From Terrimonas_B sp041743125 (GTDB lineage Bacteria > Bacteroidota > Bacteroidia > Chitinophagales > Chitinophagaceae), in the NCBI GenBank assembly GCA_041743125.1, contig JBGTNK010000187.1, positions 5,245 to 69,244 on the forward strand: a DNA stretch of 64,000 bases, written 5' to 3'. A model generated the notes under the pieces. That model saw only the letters and a program-made list of their open reading frames with translations, did no database searches and had not been told where the DNA came from. The translations under genes were made by a program, and so were the position numbers. Shown here one piece after another: positions 61,287 to 64,000 of the stretch. How positions within the stretch are numbered: position 1 is the stretch's first letter; every line of letters begins with the position of its first letter.

Positions 61287-63350
61287 TTATTTTTTATTTG
61301 AATTGACCGCAATACGATAAAGTACAATTCCCATGAAGGTAAAGAATGCCACTCCCAGCCATTTATATCCTTCAGTTCCCAACAAGGAAGTAAGTCCATG
61401 TTCCGCATTTACATTTGCAAGAGCCGCACTCACCTTGTCGCTGGCAAAAAGAAAAGCAACAATTACGCCGGCCAGGGCGCCGCCGGCTACCAGCCCTGTT
61501 GCAAACAAATTTCCTTTACCCAGGTCTTCCTCTTCGGGAGCTACATGAATATTCTTCTTTTTATTTCTCCATTCTACTATTCCACGGATAGCCCCGCCAA
61601 TAAATATGGGCAAAGTAGTGCTAAGAGGTAAGTAAATACCGATTGCAAAACTCAATGCTTTTATGCCACAGAGTTCCACAACAATGGCGATAAAAACGCC
61701 GACCAGAACAAACTGCCAGTCCAGGTTGAAAGATAAAATTCCTTTGATCAGCGTAGCCATTAATGTGCCCTGCGGAGCGGGAAATTTGTCAGTGCCTATT
61801 GCATGCTGTATACCTTGTGCCGCCATTTCAGCTGTAGGCTGGTCCAATATTTTAATAGTAGCACCAATGGCCAGTGATGAAACAATGGCACCCACAAACA
61901 ATGAAATTTGTTGATACTTTGGAGTGGCGCCCACTAAATAACCGGTTTTCAGATCCTGGGATGTGGCGCCGGCATTGGCGGCTGCTATGCAGATCATGCC
62001 ACCTACCACCAATGCCATCGGTTCATATACATGCCCCGTCCATTTTACCATAATAAAAATCAGGCAGGTACCCATCAAAGTTGCAATGGTCATTCCGCTG
62101 ATGGGGCTGTTGGAGGAACCGATCAATCCAACTATTCGTGAAGCCACCGTTACAAAGAAGGCTCCGAAAATAATTACGAGTAATCCAAGCAATAACTTGC
62201 TGCCAATATTTGTCCCGGGAATTAGCGAATTAGGTAACAACGCTATCACCAATAATAATCCTAGACTTCCGATACCTACTACTTTAATCGACAGATCTCT
62301 TTCAGTTCGGGGTACTTTTTCTTCATTTACTCCATCTACACCACTTTCCTTAATAGATCCGATACTGCCTTTAAAGGAAGAAATGATGGTTGGTATTGTT
62401 TTAATTAATGTAATAAATCCTCCTGCAGCTACCGCACCCGCCCCTATCTGGCGGATATAGGCCCTGTACAAAGCATCAGACCAACTTGTAAAATTCTGAG
62501 TGGCCGGATCCCATCCAAAAGATCCACCGGGTTTAGTAATGTCTGCGAGGTAACCAAGTTTTGCAAGTTGTTCTGCTATTATCCTGGCATCTATAAGACT
62601 TGCCAGTAAGGGTATCAGAACAAACCAACTTAAAACACCACCGGCAACTAATACACCTGCAATCCTGGCACCAATGATATAACCGACGCCCATATATTCC
62701 GGGGTGATTTCTCCGCTTACACGGGCGGACGGAAATATTTTATTTGCCTGGCTGGTGGCAAAATCAGGCACTTCTTTTATGACATGAAATATTTTTTGCA
62801 ATACGGCATAGGCAAAAGCAAACCCAAGGCCCATAAAAGCCGTTTTGGCAAAATCACCTCCTCTTTCTCCGGCCTTTAATACGGAAGCACATGCTGTTCC
62901 TTCGGGATAAGGCAATACACCGTGTTCTTTTACAATCAATGAACGCCTTAAAGGGATCATCATCAGGGTTCCCAAAATGCCGCCAAAGATGGCGAGTATA
63001 AGTATGGTAAAGTAATTGAAAAAATTAGCGCTTGCAGGATCACTTAAAAATAAAAAACCAGGAAGAGTAAATACAACACCGGCCGCAATGCTTTCGCCCG
63101 CAGATCCCGTTGTTTGAATGATATTATTTTCCAGGATCGTTGTCTTTAAAAACTTTCTTCCCAATGTTATTGCTATCACGGCAATGGGGATAGAGGCAGA
63201 AACGGTTAGCCCTGCTTTCAGTGCCAGGTAAACAGTGGAAGCGCCGAAAATAATTCCAAAGGCAGCACCTGTTAAAACAGATTTAAGGGTAAACTCGGCC
63301 ATTGTTGTTTCTGGTGATACAAAGGGTTTGAAATGAGTTTGCTCTGCCAT
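61287..63350 (-). CDS. OPT family oligopeptide transporter
   Basis: A 687-residue inner-membrane protein with about 15 hydrophobic segments. It opens FTLKSVLTGAAFGIIFGAST and VYLALKAGLTVSASIPIAVIAI, and GSAGESIAAGVVFTLPGFLF and GVLPYPEGTACASVLKAG are bacterial OPT signatures. The family takes up peptides or metal-chelator complexes with protons. Start ATG 63350 is clear. The upstream region has an 8-bp inverted repeat at 63410-63437. No binding protein or regulator adjoins, so the substrate remains unknown. Confidence 0.92.
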   Translation of the reverse strand: MAEQTHFKPFVSPETTMAEFTLKSVLTGAAFGIIFGASTVYLALKAGLTVSASIPIAVIAITLGRKFLKTTILENNIIQTTGSAGESIAAGVVFTLPGFLFLSDPASANFFNYFTILILAIFGGILGTLMMIPLRRSLIVKEHGVLPYPEGTACASVLKAGERGGDFAKTAFMGLGFAFAYAVLQKIFHVIKEVPDFATSQANKIFPSARVSGEITPEYMGVGYIIGARIAGVLVAGGVLSWFVLIPLLASLIDARIIAEQLAKLGYLADITKPGGSFGWDPATQNFTSWSDALYRAYIRQIGAGAVAAGGFITLIKTIPTIISSFKGSIGSIKESGVDGVNEEKVPRTERDLSIKVVGIGSLGLLLVIALLPNSLIPGTNIGSKLLLGLLVIIFGAFFVTVASRIVGLIGSSNSPISGMTIATLMGTCLIFIMVKWTGHVYEPMALVVGGMICIAAANAGATSQDLKTGYLVGATPKYQQISLFVGAIVSSLAIGATIKILDQPTAEMAAQGIQHAIGTDKFPAPQGTLMATLIKGILSFNLDWQFVLVGVFIAIVVELCGIKALSFAIGIYLPLSTTLPIFIGGAIRGIVEWRNKKKNIHVAPEEEDLGKGNLFATGLVAGGALAGVIVAFLFASDKVSAALANVNAEHGLTSLLGTEGYKWLGVAFFTFMGIVLYRIAVNSNKK

Positions 63351-63524
63351 ACGTTGATTTTAGTGCAGGAAGATAAGAAAAATGGTATCAAAGAATTCTC
63401 TTTATCACCGGCAGGAACCCGTTCTTTTTTTCCTGCCTGCGGGCTCGTATTTGAATTCACCGGTTATTAATTGCCGTTCGCCCCTTTTTAATCATTCATA
63501 AGCAAAGCTGGAATTACCGATTAT

Positions 63525-63532
63525 TATCTTTG
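63525..63532 (+). promoter_or_regulatory. -7 box TATCTTTG of the AIM24 gene
   Basis: Exact TAnnTTTG match 16 bases before ATG 63549. No TTG -33 at usual spacing. Confidence 0.5.
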
Positions 63533-63548
63533 AAAAAAAAATTACTCA

Positions 63549-64000
63549 ATGAACTACAGATCCAGAACAAATCATGAAATAGATTTTAAGATACATGGCG
63601 AAGAATTACAATTTGTGGAAATAGAATTAGATCCCCATGAAACAGCTATTGCGGAAAGTGGCGCTATGATGATGATGGATGATGGCATTCAGATGCAAAC
63701 CATTTTTGGCGATGGGTCTGCCCAGCAGCCATCGGGATTTTTTGGAAAGTTAGTGAGTGCCGGAAAACGAATACTTACCGGCGAAAGTTTATTTATGACA
63801 GCCTTTACCAATAATAGCCATGGAAAAAAGAAAGTAAGTTTTGCGGCGCCATATACCGGTAAGATCATTACTATGGACCTGATGGAAATGGGAGGAACGA
63901 TCATTGCGCAGAAAGATGCCTTCCTGTGTGCGGCTAAGGGAGTAAGTGTGGGTATTCATTTTCAGCGCAGGCTGGGCACGGGCATATTCGGAGGTGAAGG
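63549..64000 (+). CDS. TIGR00266/AIM24 family protein, 5' part
   Basis: The first 150 codons of a gene that runs off the right edge. It starts MNYRSRTNHEIDFKIHGE and includes LQFVEIELDPHETAIAESGAMMMMDDGI, then GESLFMTAFTN and GKIITMDL, the beta-rich pattern of the TIGR00266/AIM24 family. Members are trimeric-like beta-structures of unknown biochemical role, in bacteria and mitochondria. The promoter box at 63525-63532 supports the ATG. The next codons are not available. Confidence 0.85.
   Translation, partial: MNYRSRTNHEIDFKIHGEELQFVEIELDPHETAIAESGAMMMMDDGIQMQTIFGDGSAQQPSGFFGKLVSAGKRILTGESLFMTAFTNNSHGKKKVSFAAPYTGKIITMDLMEMGGTIIAQKDAFLCAAKGVSVGIHFQRRLGTGIFGGE

Noticed and set aside
1..64000. 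CRISPR arrays, transposases, prophage and integron genes
   Set aside because: None seen: no spaced direct repeats, no IS-type terminal repeats and no phage-like gene run.

Overview
The window looks like a chromosomal segment of a Bacteroidota bacterium, most likely of the family Chitinophagaceae (inference). It is AT-rich and carries the end of the gliding-motility gene gldD, a SusC/SusD outer-membrane pair, DUF5777, DUF1800/DUF1501 and TlpA/DUF4369 proteins. Many genes are preceded by the Bacteroidota-type -7 promoter box TAnnTTTG. I see no rRNA, convincing tRNA, CRISPR array, prophage, transposase or integron, so this is mainly ordinary core genome with lineage-specific genes between housekeeping genes.

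Layout. 0-9 kb: gldD end, a DUF3109 + lutB + deacetylase-like operon (+), then EamA permease, purH and comEC (-). 9-12 kb: a small unknown protein with its own terminator, then an overlapping 7-TM protein / histidine kinase / NarL-type regulator operon, then DinB. 12-15.6 kb: a short carB and a small secreted or membrane protein (-). 15.8-19.3 kb: M23 peptidase, Bcp peroxiredoxin and a DUF5777 barrel (+), convergent with a cytochrome c lipoprotein that carries a SprB-like repeat. 20-23 kb (-): an ECF sigma factor followed by an anti-sigma-like protein fused to a beta-barrel, and birA. 23-29.5 kb (+): rsfS-ftsH-lutC, a GGCT-like protein, and lpxH-propeller-mscS. 29.5-31.3 kb (-): MerR-type regulator and M23 peptidase. 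31.4-38.4 kb (+): alaS, a PDZ protein, gatB and a TlpA-like lipoprotein. 38.5-45.7 kb (-): susD, susC and an MMPL/RND exporter. 46-52 kb: recO, an amidohydrolase, prfA, a candidate small RNA, VanZ, a second sigma/anti-sigma pair and gcvH. 52-64 kb: TonB-dependent receptor, cyclophilin, serS, M43 protease, DUF1800-DUF1501 pair, OPT transporter and the start of an AIM24/TIGR00266 gene.

Genes with linked functions: lutB and lutC encode two parts of the lactate-oxidation complex but lie 23 kb apart without lutA. Two separate ECF sigma/anti-sigma pairs and one two-component system give three signalling modules. alaS, gatB, serS, prfA and rsfS are translation genes; purH and carB serve nucleotide synthesis.

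The observations most worth a second look are the split 7-TM receptor/kinase operon, the SprB-like/cytochrome c fusion, the sigma factor with a barrel-fused anti-sigma, a promoter-plus-terminator small-RNA candidate at 49.37-49.48 kb, and three genes whose -7 box lies exactly four bases before the ATG, which suggests leaderless mRNAs. I did not find a clear, wholly new multigene defence or metabolic system.
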